Assembly (NCBI RefSeq): GCF_001542405.1
Contig: NZ_LNCD01000124.1
Span: 1 to 64,000 of the forward strand
DNA from: Rhizobium altiplani
GTDB taxonomy: Bacteria > Pseudomonadota > Alphaproteobacteria > Rhizobiales > Rhizobiaceae
Reading direction: 5' to 3'
Length of the DNA stretch: 64,000 nt
Part shown: piece after piece, positions 1 through 9,493 of the stretch
Layout: every line of letters begins with the position of its first letter
Position numbering within the stretch: the stretch's first letter is position 1
Position numbers and translations under genes: made by a program
The notes under the pieces: generated by a model
Seen by the model: the letters and a program-made list of their open reading frames with translations, nothing else
What the model was told of the DNA's origin: nothing
Databases searched by the model: none

Positions 1-76
<76 letters not shown>

Positions 77-199
77 ACAAAACCTGAATATTTGCCATTC
101 AAGTCGCCTCACAGAAAGCTCCTCCGCATAGGCGGACGGCCTTCACGTGTAAATTCGGTAGCTCAAGCAGGTGCAGCCGGGAGGGGCGGTCGGGCAGGG

Positions 200-460
200 C
201 TATGCAAACATGTTGGGGCCGATCTCCCCGCCAACTTCAATGATCACATCCGCGGGGACATTGTTCCTCCTTGCCGCGGCGCGAATGGCTTCAGGATTTG
301 GCGCTTCGTAAAGGCAGTATGTCTTTTTCCTGTCGGCGCTGAGGAACGAAAAAATCCACTTCACCCCTTCCTCGTCGTTGATCAGGTTGATTTCCTCGAC
401 TCCCTCTTTCGACAGTTGGAGTTGTTCGGCAAAGTTTCTTTCGATGATATAGCGTGGCAT
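200..460 (-). CDS. DUF4242 family small protein
   Basis: An 86-residue soluble protein that begins MPRYIIER and ends IGPNMFA. It matches the DUF4242 (SCO4226-like) pattern: a ferredoxin-like fold of about 80-90 residues with a conserved YCLYEAPN segment near residue 50. Members have been linked to nickel binding, but the function is not settled and no metal ligands can be assigned here. The ATG has a purine-rich AGAGGG eight bases upstream. It lies 41 bases downstream of the large cyclase gene on the same strand and may be co-transcribed with it. No signal peptide or membrane segment is visible, so it should be cytoplasmic. Confidence 0.8.
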   Translation of the reverse strand: MPRYIIERNFAEQLQLSKEGVEEINLINDEEGVKWIFSFLSADRKKTYCLYEAPNPEAIRAAARRNNVPADVIIEVGGEIGPNMFA

Positions 461-501
461 GATGAGACCCTCTTCTCACCCAAAGCGGCGAACCTCTGAT
501 C

Positions 502-3500
502 CTAATGAATGGTCTGCTTCAGTCGCTGTTGCAGCCTGACCATTCCCAGTTCGGCCGCAGTTGACCGGGCATGCTCGGATAAGGACATTGCTCTCTTTAT
601 CGCGGCTCTGCTACCTATTTTCATTAGCAAATCAGAATATTCGGCCTGCGTGTGCGCGAGCCACGGTCGCGAGCCGATCGCCGAGTTCATCTCGAGCGCA
701 TGCTCATAGTGCTTTGACGCCCGCTCGAATTCACCCAGCGCGGCGGATAACATGCCCAGATAGCGGCTTGCGGCACCGAAGCAGACAGTCGCCATGCCTA
801 TCGTGACGGTCATCTCCTTGTAGTCGAGCATAAGCTTATAGAGTGTCCTGGCCGCTTCCATGTCCCCCAGGCCGGCGGCGACTTCCGTCAGGAACGAGAG
901 GGATGCGCTTCGTTTTCCGTCAAGCGGCAGGGTGAAGCGTGTGCTGGAAAGCTCTTCCAATCTCCGCTGGGCCGCTTCCCGATAACCGAGGTCAAAGGCG
1001 ACCAACGCGAAGCCCGGTAGCCAGGTGATTTCGTCCGGGTTTTCCTCGATCAGCAATTTCATGACCGGCGCGACCTCCGAGAGACGGCTTTGCTCCCGGC
1101 GGATCGCAAACATTTGCATGCCGTAGACACCTTCGGGTGCCACGCCAAGGGTGTGCTTGCCCAGCTTCAGCGCTTCTTCGGCAAGCTCCTCGGCGGCCGT
1201 GAACCTTCCATCGAGGATGGCCATCATCGCTCTTGCGATCCGAGCGTAGAACTGGACGTTGAGATGCTGCCGCTTGGTGCCGAGTTCCTCCAGGGCGTCG
1301 ACCGCCCGATCGGCCCGTGCGCGATCGCCCAGTTCAGTTGAGACATAGGTGTCAATGGAAAGCGCCCTGGTTAGCACATCGTCATCATCGATCTCGCTTG
1401 CGAGGCGTCGTATTTCATCTACGCGGGCGATCCGGTCGTTTTTTTCCGTGACGGATTTGACCGGCGAGGCTGTCAGGAGTGGGAGAACGGAGAGCTCCAC
1501 AAGGGAGGTCTTGTCGCCAACCTCCCGGGCAAGTTCTATTCCAACGCCATGGCATTGTGCGGCTTTCTCGCTGTCATTCAGGTAGGCGTAAGCCCGCGCA
1601 AGGTGGCTGAGAATCTGGCACCGCGACTTCTTGTCCGCTGGTTCAAGCATCGCCATGGCCTCCTCGAGAAGCGGCAGGGTTTCGGCAAGCGAGTTCGAGG
1701 AGAGAAATTGGGAACCGTCAAGGCCGACCACTGCGCGAACGAAGCCCTGAGTGTCTGCCGCTTTGCGTGCCAATGGGACGGCCAGCCTGTATTTCGCCAG
1801 CGAATCCGTCATGCGGCCGGCAGCGTACAGGGCGTCGGCTAGTTTCAGGACTGCTGCGAGAAGGTCTGTTTGGTGGCCGGGCACGTTGAGCAACTGTTCC
1901 GCGATCGACAGTGCGTTCTGGAAATGATCGACTGCCTCGTAGTTGGCGGATCGTGCAAGGGCGCGTTCTCCGGCCTTCATCCAGTAGGGAAGCGCGAGTT
2001 CGACCCGTTGCGCTTTCTCGTAGTGTTGGGCGATGAGTTCGGGCTGCGTGGCAGCGACATCGGCATACTGGTCGACGAGAACCTTGGCGATTTCCTCGTG
2101 GAAATGTCGCCGCCGCCGGTTGAGGAGGGAGTGGTAGGCGGCATCCTGAATGAGCGCATGACGGAAAACGAGGGTATCATTCAAGACACCGCCTCCGACG
2201 ACGATCTGGCTGGAAACAAGCTGGTGCAGTGCTTTCTCGAGGATCCGATCATCGAGACCTGCAATCTTCGACAGAAGGCCACGATCGAACTCCCTGCCAA
2301 TAACGGCAGCAATCTGGGCGACCTCTTTGGCTGTTGCCGCTAGATGATCGAGACGAGCCATCAAAGAACCCTGCAGGCTGTCCGGGATCTCTACGTTGAG
2401 CGACGGTGACGTTCCGCTCTCGATGATCGTGCGGGTCAACTCCTCGATGAATAGCGGCACGCCGTCCGCTCGCTCTAAGATCATTTCGGCAAGCTGTTCG
2501 GAAATGTCGGAGTCCATCGATCCGATGAGCTCGCGCATCTGTTGCCTAGTCAGACGTCCAATGGAGAGTGTTGTCGACTGCGCCAATCCGCTGGCCCAGT
2601 CCGCGCTCCATTCGGGTCTATGGGTGACGACGACGAGGGCGGCCGTGCCGTGAAGCCGGCCGACGAGTTCTTCTAGCAATTCGATGGTGGACGGATCCAT
2701 CCAGTGTGCGTCTTCTACGACCATGAGCACCGGTGCGATTCTGGTCGCAAGAAGCAATCGGTTCGCGAGAGTGCGGACGAGAAGTTCCTTACGCTGGTGG
2801 GCGGAGAGATTTAGCGGCTTGAACTCGTCACCGCCATCGAGCGAAAGCAGCTCCGCATAGATCGCACCAACTTCCGAGGGCCTTTCGCCGTAGCGGCTGA
2901 CAAGGGTGCGAAACTTCTCGACTCGCGTGTTTCGGTCGTCTGCCGGCGTAAACATCGCGACCCGGCTCAGTCGCTCGACGATCGGGTAAAAGGCCGATGT
3001 GGCGTGATAGGGCGAGCACTGCAATCGGATGAGTTCATGCTCTGTCTCGCGCAGGTGTTCTTCGAAGGCTTCGACAAGACGGGATTTTCCGATGCCCGCC
3101 TCCCCCGACAAAAAGACCATCTGTCCTTGGCCGGCCTTCGCCAGCTCCCACCGTTCGAGCAGTAGCCCGATCTCGCTGGCACGTCCGACAAAATTCGAGA
3201 GCTTTCTGGAATGCGCGGCTTCGAAACGGCTGTCCACCTCTCGCTCGCCGCGGACTTCGAACAGCGCAGTGGGCGAGGTGAAGCCTCTCAGCGTCCGCTC
3301 GCCGAGGCTGGCGATTTCGAACGACCGCCCGGCGAGGCGGCGGGTGCTGTTCGAGACCACGATCTGGCCTGGGGCGGCCGCTCCCTGCAGACGTGCCGCC
3401 AAGTTTGGGGTGTCGCCGGCGATCGATCCACGCTCCTTCGCGCTGCCGTCGGTGTCGCCAACGACCACGTGCCCGGATGCGATGCCGATCCGAGCCTTCA

Positions 3501-4017
3501 GTCCCTGCTGGTTGGGCGACTGCAGCGCATCGACGGCTGTTATCGCCTCGAGACCGGCGCGGATCGCGCGCTCGGCGTGGTCCTCATAAGCCATGGGCCA
3601 CCCAAAATAGGCAAGCACGCCATCTCCGAGATACTTGGCGACATAGCCTCCGAACCGCGTGACTGCGCCCGCGACGCTATCCTGATAACGGCGGATCAGC
3701 TCGTGCATGTCTTCCGGGTCGAGTTGCTCCGACAACGCAGTCGATCCTACGAGGTCGCAGAAGAGCACGCTGAGCAGCCGTCGGTCAGCCGCAGCGTCCG
3801 TCGCGACGGGAGCGGGCTGCTGTTCGTCCGGAGGTTGCTGCGCAAGTCCGTTTATCGCGGCTAGAATAATCTTCCGGTGACCAAGCGAGACGCCGAGTTC
3901 ACGGAGGTCGGATTCTGCGACATGAGGGAGCGCTCGCAGATCGACGTCATTCTCGATGAAGGCCGCGGCGTACTTGCCGAGACCGAGTTGGGCTAGCCAA
4001 TCCTCAATCGTCTGCAT
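502..4017 (-). CDS. SAM domain/class III cyclase/AAA ATPase/TPR signalling protein
   Basis: A 1171-residue soluble multidomain protein. Residues 1-58 form a SAM-like helical domain (MQTIEDWL...LGHRKIIL). Residues 80-250 are a class III nucleotide cyclase with metal aspartates D88 (FCDLVGST) and D132 (KYLGDGV), the adenine-specifying lysine K128, and the transition-state Asn/Arg in TPNLAARLQ near 203-211. A P-loop ATPase follows (Walker A GEAGIGKS at 305-312, Walker B LMVVEDAHW near 420), then roughly 500 residues of TPR-like helices. All catalytic residues are present, so it should make cAMP from ATP. The architecture resembles mycobacterial and rhizobial cyclases with STAND-type ATPase modules, where the TPR part probably binds a partner. 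The start codon has only a weak AG-rich ribosome site. Confidence 0.93.
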   Translation of the reverse strand: MQTIEDWLAQLGLGKYAAAFIENDVDLRALPHVAESDLRELGVSLGHRKIILAAINGLAQQPPDEQQPAPVATDAAADRRLLSVLFCDLVGSTALSEQLDPEDMHELIRRYQDSVAGAVTRFGGYVAKYLGDGVLAYFGWPMAYEDHAERAIRAGLEAITAVDALQSPNQQGLKARIGIASGHVVVGDTDGSAKERGSIAGDTPNLAARLQGAAAPGQIVVSNSTRRLAGRSFEIASLGERTLRGFTSPTALFEVRGEREVDSRFEAAHSRKLSNFVGRASEIGLLLERWELAKAGQGQMVFLSGEAGIGKSRLVEAFEEHLRETEHELIRLQCSPYHATSAFYPIVERLSRVAMFTPADDRNTRVEKFRTLVSRYGERPSEVGAIYAELLSLDGGDEFKPLNLSAHQRKELLVRTLANRLLLATRIAPVLMVVEDAHWMDPSTIELLEELVGRLHGTAALVVVTHRPEWSADWASGLAQSTTLSIGRLTRQQMRELIGSMDSDISEQLAEMILERADGVPLFIEELTRTIIESGTSPSLNVEIPDSLQGSLMARLDHLAATAKEVAQIAAVIGREFDRGLLSKIAGLDDRILEKALHQLVSSQIVVGGGVLNDTLVFRHALIQDAAYHSLLNRRRRHFHEEIAKVLVDQYADVAATQPELIAQHYEKAQRVELALPYWMKAGERALARSANYEAVDHFQNALSIAEQLLNVPGHQTDLLAAVLKLADALYAAGRMTDSLAKYRLAVPLARKAADTQGFVRAVVGLDGSQFLSSNSLAETLPLLEEAMAMLEPADKKSRCQILSHLARAYAYLNDSEKAAQCHGVGIELAREVGDKTSLVELSVLPLLTASPVKSVTEKNDRIARVDEIRRLASEIDDDDVLTRALSIDTYVSTELGDRARADRAVDALEELGTKRQHLNVQFYARIARAMMAILDGRFTAAEELAEEALKLGKHTLGVAPEGVYGMQMFAIRREQSRLSEVAPVMKLLIEENPDEITWLPGFALVAFDLGYREAAQRRLEELSSTRFTLPLDGKRSASLSFLTEVAAGLGDMEAARTLYKLMLDYKEMTVTIGMATVCFGAASRYLGMLSAALGEFERASKHYEHALEMNSAIGSRPWLAHTQAEYSDLLMKIGSRAAIKRAMSLSEHARSTAAELGMVRLQQRLKQTIH

Positions 4018-4337
4018 CGACTTTCAATCCGCTCAACCGTTCCCGAAAAATACCACGAACGTCGGCATCCTGCCACGCAGTTACCGGGAGCCGCTCGCGT
4101 TGAACAGGCCGAGCAATCGATGGCGAATTTGCGAACGCAGCCCTCGCAGATCATGCGGCATTTCAGCGCCAACTAAGGACGATTATAGACTATCCGCATC
4201 TTGCAGCGCATTCTTCGAAGTCGCAATCGACCGCTGTGGGGAGCGAATTCAGTCGTCAGCGCATCATCCTTCAAACGCCTCTCGTCAGTATTCGATTCGA
4301 CGTCATGAGCTCGGAGGCTCGGCTTCAGGAGGGTGTT

Positions 4338-5720
4338 ATGATCAGCGAAAATATCGGGAAGCTCACACAGATTCTTCGCGGTGCTCTTATCGGGCGCGAC
4401 CATGCCGACTACGAGGACGCCCGCAGGCTCTACAATGCCATGATCGACAAGCGGCCGCTGTTGATCGCAAAGTGCACGGATGCAGCGGACGTGATTGCCG
4501 CCGTAAACTTCGGCCGCGACAACGAACTTCCGATCGCCGTCCGGGGCGGCGGCCACAACGGGGCTGGGTTTGCAAGCGTTGACGACGGCATCGTCATCGA
4601 CCTGTCGCCGATGCGGGGCGTGCGCGTCGATCCCGTCACGCGGACTGTTCGTGTAGGGGCCGGGTGCACGACTGGCGAAGTCGATCATGCCACCCACGCC
4701 TTCGGGCTTGCAATCCCCTTCGGTGTCGTCTCGACCACAGGTGTGGCGGGCCTGACGCTGAACGGCGGCCACGGATACCTCACCCGCCAATATGGGCTTG
4801 CCATCGACAATCTGATCGAGGCCGACGTCGTGCTCGCGGACGGCACGCTTGTCACCGCCAGCAAGGACGAGCGCCCGGATCTGTTCTGGGGGCTGCGCGG
4901 CGGCGGTGGCAACTTTGGCGTCGTCACCAGTTTTCTGTTCGAGGCGCACCCTGCGGACACCGTTTATGCCGGTCCGATCTTCTGGGAGTTGAAGGATGCT
5001 GCGACGGTGATGCGCTGGTACCGCGAGTTTTTGGCGACTGCGCCGGACGAGTTCTACGTCTTCCTTGGGCTGCAGACGGTTCCCTCCGCCGATCCGTTCC
5101 CGGTGGAGCATCGTGGCAAGAAGATCTGCGTGCTTCTCGTTTCCTACAATGGAGCGGTCGCCGACGGGGAGAAGGCAGTTAACGCCGTCCGCAGGGCGCT
5201 TCCGCAGCCGATTGTCGATTTTGCCGGTCCGATCCCGTACCCGACACTTCAAGGCATGTTCGACGGGCTCTATCCGAAGGGCCTTCAATGGTACTGGAAG
5301 GGTGATTTTGTGATGACACTTCCCGACGCGGCGATCGAAGCACACATCGAACAGGTGGCCAAGGCACCCAGCGAACCCTCGTGCATGCACCTCTATCCGA
5401 TCGATGCCGCCGTCCATCGCAAGGCAAGAGATGAAACGGCGTGGAATTGCCGGGATGCCACATGGTCGATGGTTATTGCCGGCGTTGACGCCGATCCGCG
5501 CCAGGCGGCGACGCTGAAAAAATGGGCGACCGACTACTGGCAGGCGGTCCACCCGTTCAACCTCGACGGCGCTTACCCGAACTTCATGATGGACGACGAA
5601 GGCGATGTGCGCCTGAAGGCCACGTATGGCGACAACTACGAGGGTCTTGTCCACCTGAAAAAGAAGTACGACGGGAGCAACCTGTTCCGGATGAACCACA
5701 ATATTCGCCCTGCCGCCTGA
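4338..5720 (+). CDS. FAD-linked oxidoreductase, BBE-like (PCMH fold)
   Basis: A 460-residue flavoprotein: an FAD_binding_4 (PCMH) domain at about 35-210 and a C-terminal berberine-bridge-like segment ending RMNHNI. His73 in RGGGHN is the expected 8-alpha-histidyl flavin link. The second link of bicovalent members, a cysteine just before PAVGVGG, is replaced here by FGVVSTTGVAG, so one covalent bond is predicted. Family members oxidise sugars, alcohols or aromatics using O2; the substrate cannot be told. ATG 4338 is chosen because AGGAGGG lies just upstream; an in-frame start at 4236 would add an unconserved leader. A molybdoenzyme gene follows after 275 bases in the same direction. Confidence 0.9.
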   Translation: MISENIGKLTQILRGALIGRDHADYEDARRLYNAMIDKRPLLIAKCTDAADVIAAVNFGRDNELPIAVRGGGHNGAGFASVDDGIVIDLSPMRGVRVDPVTRTVRVGAGCTTGEVDHATHAFGLAIPFGVVSTTGVAGLTLNGGHGYLTRQYGLAIDNLIEADVVLADGTLVTASKDERPDLFWGLRGGGGNFGVVTSFLFEAHPADTVYAGPIFWELKDAATVMRWYREFLATAPDEFYVFLGLQTVPSADPFPVEHRGKKICVLLVSYNGAVADGEKAVNAVRRALPQPIVDFAGPIPYPTLQGMFDGLYPKGLQWYWKGDFVMTLPDAAIEAHIEQVAKAPSEPSCMHLYPIDAAVHRKARDETAWNCRDATWSMVIAGVDADPRQAATLKKWATDYWQAVHPFNLDGAYPNFMMDDEGDVRLKATYGDNYEGLVHLKKKYDGSNLFRMNHNIRPAA

Positions 5721-5995
5721 CGCCGAGAGGGGCGTCACTGAAAAGGCGCTTCCTCGATCCTGGCGGCCACTGCGATGGTGGCTGCCAATGTACGCCTTTG
5801 GCGTAATGGCGTCACCCGCCAAGGCCGCTTGCAGCCCTTTGCTGCCGTTCGAGATCGATCCGAGGAACGTGCGGTATGTGCTAGAATGCGGCCCGAAGGC
5901 GGAATGCGACAGACGCACGGCGAGGGGCGGTGTGATCGAACCGGAATTCGCGCGACCGAGCCGACGTTGTGCTCTTGGAAGGAGAGACGAGGACG

Positions 5996-7105
5996 ATGCC
6001 GACACCACAGCAACCCAGTCTAATAGTTCGACAGAAATCCCCACAGAACATCGAGTTTCCGTTTGCGTCGCTCTCCGATTGGCGGATCCCAACGGACCTG
6101 TTCTTCGTGCGAAACCATTTTCCGTCACCGGACCTCAATGCGCGAGACTGGAGATTGCGCGTTGACGGGGCGGTGGAGCGGCCGATCGAACTTGACCTCG
6201 ACAGCATCAAGGCGATGCAGAGCATGACTTTCACCGCCGTCGTCGAGTGCGCAGGGAATGGGCGCGTCTACTATGTGCCGGCGAAGGAGGGGTTGCAGTG
6301 GCAGAACGGGGCCGTCGGCAACGCCGCGTGGACGGGTGTTTTTCTGCGCGAGATTTTGGAAATGGCGGGCGTTAGGCGAACCGCACGTGAGGTTCTTCTC
6401 GTAGGCGCCGACAGCGGCGTCGTCGACGCGAACAAGAAAACGGCTTCTCCAGGCCCCATCGCTTTTGCCCGCAGTTTACCGCTGGAGAAGGCCGTCGCTG
6501 ACAGCACGATCCTTGCCTATTCGATGAACGACGAACCGTTGACGCGCGATCACGGCTACCCGCTACGCGCGGTGGTGGGTGGCTGGTTCGGCATGGCTTG
6601 GGTCAAGTGGATCACGCATATCACGGTTGTGGAGCAACCGTTCCTTGGCTACTGGCAGGCGCGCGACTATTTCCGTTGGGAGCGCAGCCTTGGGGAACCT
6701 AGGCTGGTCCCCCTTACGGAGATGGAGGTCAAAGCGCAGATCGCGCGTCCCGTACAGGGGGCGCATCTCATCCTCGGCCAACCGTGCCGGATTTTCGGAG
6801 CCGCCTGGAGCGGAGAGGCTGGTATCCGGCGGGTGCAGGTCTGCACCGGAGATGGCAGGGGCTGGCGCGAGGGAAGGCTTCTCGAAACAGAATGTCCCTT
6901 CGCATGGCGCTTGTGGGAGTACATGTGGACCCCTGAAAAAGTGGGGCGATATATACTGCGATGTCGCGCGATCGATGGGGCGGGGTGCGTGCAGCCCGAC
7001 CTCCCGCGATCCGACTGCGAGAGCTACGCGGCCAATTGGATTATTCCGGTGGATGTTACGGTCGTTCCCGAGCCACAGACGTACGCGGAGGAATTCGTGA
7101 TCTAA
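5996..7105 (+). CDS. sulfite oxidase family molybdopterin oxidoreductase
   Basis: A 369-residue protein of the sulfite oxidase fold. The molybdenum-cofactor domain spans about 25-245, with the molybdenum-ligating cysteine at Cys85 (VECAGNGR); the Mo-co dimerisation domain spans about 250-360 (AAWSGEAGIRRVQV). Known relatives oxidise sulfite or other small substrates and pass electrons to cytochrome c. There is no Tat signal and no heme domain or neighbouring cytochrome gene, so a cytoplasmic location and an unknown electron acceptor are inferred. ATG 5996 is preferred over GTG 5969 because of the nearby GGAGAG/GAGG. The gene ends exactly where the IS30-type remnant starts, so its 3' end may border an insertion scar. 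Confidence 0.88.
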   Translation: MPTPQQPSLIVRQKSPQNIEFPFASLSDWRIPTDLFFVRNHFPSPDLNARDWRLRVDGAVERPIELDLDSIKAMQSMTFTAVVECAGNGRVYYVPAKEGLQWQNGAVGNAAWTGVFLREILEMAGVRRTAREVLLVGADSGVVDANKKTASPGPIAFARSLPLEKAVADSTILAYSMNDEPLTRDHGYPLRAVVGGWFGMAWVKWITHITVVEQPFLGYWQARDYFRWERSLGEPRLVPLTEMEVKAQIARPVQGAHLILGQPCRIFGAAWSGEAGIRRVQVCTGDGRGWREGRLLETECPFAWRLWEYMWTPEKVGRYILRCRAIDGAGCVQPDLPRSDCESYAANWIIPVDVTVVPEPQTYAEEFVI

Positions 7106-7610
7106 TCACCCGCGTGGGCGGAATGGCGGCTTTTGGCAGTGGGTTCAATTGATCGCCGCAACACATTCTGGCTATGCACGGACAGGTCAGTGGCGCGCGG
7201 TAGGTATTGGCGCAGCAATCGATTGGTGTTCTCATTTGAACCGCGCTGCCAGGGTGATCTGGGATCGCAGAAGTAAATCTCAACGTCAGCGGCTATTGCC
7301 AGTCGTTGATGGTCAGCCAACTCCTTGCCCCGATCCCAGGTCAATGATTTGTAGAGTTCGCCCGGCAGTTTCTGTGACTGCTTTATCAGCGCAGAAACTA
7401 CGCTTTCGGTATCCTTATTGGCGACCTTGATCAGCATGACGTAGCGCGAGTGACGCTCGACCAGCGTCGCGATGGTAACTGTTCTTCGACCCACCGATAA
7501 GATCGCCCTCCCAGTGACCGGGGACTGCACGGTCGTCAGCGGACGCAGGCCTCTCGCTTAGATGAACCTCAATCTCGACGACCGGTTGGCTACCAATGCA
7601 GTCGAGTTGT
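7105..7610 (-). mobile_element. IS30-family transposase remnant (frameshifted)
   Basis: Read leftwards, the translations give pieces of an IS30 DDE transposase in three frames: SERPASADDRAVPGHWEGDL near 7570-7510, then TIATLVERHSRYVMLI, a DRGKELADH segment, and FCDPRSPWQRGSNENTNRL, which holds the catalytic glutamate. The frame breaks near 7490 after GGSKNS and again near 7145, where QLN continues in another frame. The N-terminal helix-turn-helix half is missing, so the element is dead. The left end abuts the stop codon of the molybdoenzyme gene and the right end merges with a decayed gene on the other strand. I could not find terminal inverted repeats. Confidence 0.85.
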
Positions 7611-8108
7611 TGGTCGGCACGGCCTGCGCCTCCTCCGCAGTGCTGGTCGGAGGCGAATAGCTGGTATGCTTTGACAACTCACATCTTGAAGAGCCTTTCA
7701 AAGCCCCGATTCTGACCGCATCCGAATACGAGCCGGACTGGCCCCCGAAGCCGCGTGATCGCCTTAGACTCGGATCGGGCACCGCGGAACGTGGCCCGGC
7801 AACGCTCTGGAATTCCAAGGCAACCGGGAAGTATTATCCGAGCTACTTTGCCGATGGTTCCATCATCAAGTCGATCGGCGATGCGTTGTTCTGGAACATG
7901 TTTCCAGCAAAGGAACCTGAGAAGCATTCGCCTGCCGACTTTGATCGCGAAGTATTTCTCGTCACCCTCGGACCAGGCCGAGTTTCGCGCCAATGAAGAC
8001 GCTGAGCTTTTGAAGCGCTACGGGGTTTCCAACCTGTCGTTTGCTGACCGCATCCTTGGTGGCGAAGTGTCAGACGTGCCGAGCTCAGCCCGCCAGTTGA
8101 GGGTTTGA
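7562..8108 (+). pseudogene. decayed gene of unknown family
   Basis: One frame reads MNLNLDDR... to a TAG at 7658 and then stays open in the same frame from 7661 to about 7993 without a start codon, with protein-like content (EPDWPPKPRD, WNSKATGKYYPSYFADGS, SIGDALFWNMFP). Near 7970-7985 the protein-like reading moves by one base (DQAEFRANEDAELLKRYGVS) and ends at a TGA at 8108. One nonsense and one frameshift mutation would explain this. I do not recognise the family. It lies against the IS30 remnant, which may have truncated its 5' end. An open minus-strand reading covers part of the same interval, so the strand is not beyond doubt. Confidence 0.4.
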
Positions 8109-8497
8109 CGAGCCGGGGTCTGCGGGAACCCAAAGAGCCCAGACAATAACCGGGCGCGAATCTCCTTGATGACAAGACTTCTGACCTGCCTGGGCTCGAG
8201 TGCGGAGCGCAGGGTCTGCTTGTGAAAGTGATCGGCCTTGCCGCTGGTCGCCGCGATTTCAAGTACTCGGGAGTGTGTGGTTGTTCCCGACTTGCTATCG
8301 CATCTATGGATTCCATATCATTCCAAAATGAAGCCCCAGAGCATTGGGGGTCTACACGACGTTTACCCCGTCGACAGGCAGCTGAGAGTCTTAGGTTCGT
8401 CGCGGCACAGTCTGCGAGACAGAGCGGCCGGTCGGGTCGCAAGCCCTATACGTCGCCTTGAGCGCTTGTGAGAGCGATATGTTTACGGGAGGGAGGC
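8109..8497. other. 389-base stretch without a recognised gene
   Basis: No convincing gene, RNA or repeat is visible on either strand. A minus-strand frame from about 8295 to 8020 lacks stops but has no start with a ribosome site and no recognisable motif. The last bases, GGGAGGG at 8488-8494, are the ribosome site of the next gene. The stretch probably continues the insertion scar that begins at 7105. Confidence 0.5.
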
Positions 8498-9439
8498 ATG
8501 AGTTCGCAAGGCGATGATCTGTCACTGGAACCCGAAAGGGTTCGTGATCAGCTTGATCGCATCTTGTCGAGCGCCGAGTTCCAGGTTCCGGGGCGTAGTC
8601 GGAGATTTCTTGCATATGTCGTCGATGAAGCACTGGCGGGACGATCAGAGAATCTGAAGGCTTACACCATTGCGCAGGCGGTCTTCGGCCGAGATGCTTC
8701 CTTTGATGCCCAAAACGATCCGGTCGTTCGTATCGAAACAGGGCGTATTCGCCGCGCCCTGGAGCGATACTACCTCGTGGTCGGGCAAAGCGATCCCATA
8801 CACATCACCATACCCAAGGGTGGATACGTACCGAGTTTCACCGCAAGCCAGTCAGAGATTGCGTCAGGACGTCATTCGCCGGGAAAAGATGTCGACGTGC
8901 AGGAGGCGCCGGTGGCGCAACATAAACGTCCGCTTGCCTATCGGGATTTTATCCTGCCGGTTGGTGTCCTGCTTGTCATCGCCGCCATGGGCATGTTGGT
9001 GCTGATGCGGCCGCTCCAAGAACTGGTTGCTTCACTGAACCCTTCGTCGGGCACACCTTTGCCTGCGGGAGATGAGATGCGGCCGCAGATCGTCGTGGAG
9101 CCTTTGGTCGGCATAGGTCGGGACAATGGCGACGCCGGCATCGCCAAGAGTCTGACGGATGGCGTCATTGTGGAACTGACGAAGGTAAAATCAATCGCTG
9201 TCAGGACGCCTGGGCCGAAGGCGCATATCGCGGCGCCAAACCAACCGTCACTCTCCATCCAGGGCAGCGTGGGCACCGAGGATAAGCGGTTGCATGTCCA
9301 AATCCGGCTGGTTGATCGAGCCGACGGAACCGTTGTCTGGACAGGCGCCTATGACAGAAACCTTGACGAAGGACGCATTCTTGACGTGCAGGATGAAATC
9401 GCCCGGCTGATCGCGGATGCGATATCTCGGAGGCAGTAG
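8498..9439 (+). CDS. membrane protein: cyclase-associated N-terminal domain + TM + TolB-like domain
   Basis: A 313-residue protein. Residues 10-117 are a small conserved domain (FLAYVVDEALAGR, FDAQNDPVVRIETGR, ITIPKGGYVP) that I know from the N-termini of rhizobial proteins annotated as adenylate cyclases or TPR proteins; it looks like a compact winged-helix-type regulator, but that is inference. One membrane helix lies at about 151-171. Residues 195-313 form a TolB/FlgO-like periplasmic domain (SIQGSVG, VWTGAYDRNL). No catalytic or TPR domain follows. ATG 8498 has GGGAGGG at 8488-8494, which decides it over GTG 8468. The neighbouring convergent gene encodes a longer paralogue. Confidence 0.75.
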   Translation: MSSQGDDLSLEPERVRDQLDRILSSAEFQVPGRSRRFLAYVVDEALAGRSENLKAYTIAQAVFGRDASFDAQNDPVVRIETGRIRRALERYYLVVGQSDPIHITIPKGGYVPSFTASQSEIASGRHSPGKDVDVQEAPVAQHKRPLAYRDFILPVGVLLVIAAMGMLVLMRPLQELVASLNPSSGTPLPAGDEMRPQIVVEPLVGIGRDNGDAGIAKSLTDGVIVELTKVKSIAVRTPGPKAHIAAPNQPSLSIQGSVGTEDKRLHVQIRLVDRADGTVVWTGAYDRNLDEGRILDVQDEIARLIADAISRRQ

Positions 9440-9493
9440 GGTCAGCCTCCTTCCATAGAGAGTGCAGATGCCACAGATGCTGCAGCGTCGAAC

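Noticed and set aside
3029..3864. several plus-strand open frames of 180-220 residues
   Set aside because: They are antisense to the ATPase and cyclase domains of the 1171-residue protein and have no recognisable content.
4173..6128. 651-residue open frame on the minus strand
   Set aside because: It lies entirely opposite the flavin oxidoreductase and the start of the molybdoenzyme, has Arg/His/Gly-rich content and no domain motifs; it is a shadow of high G+C coding DNA.
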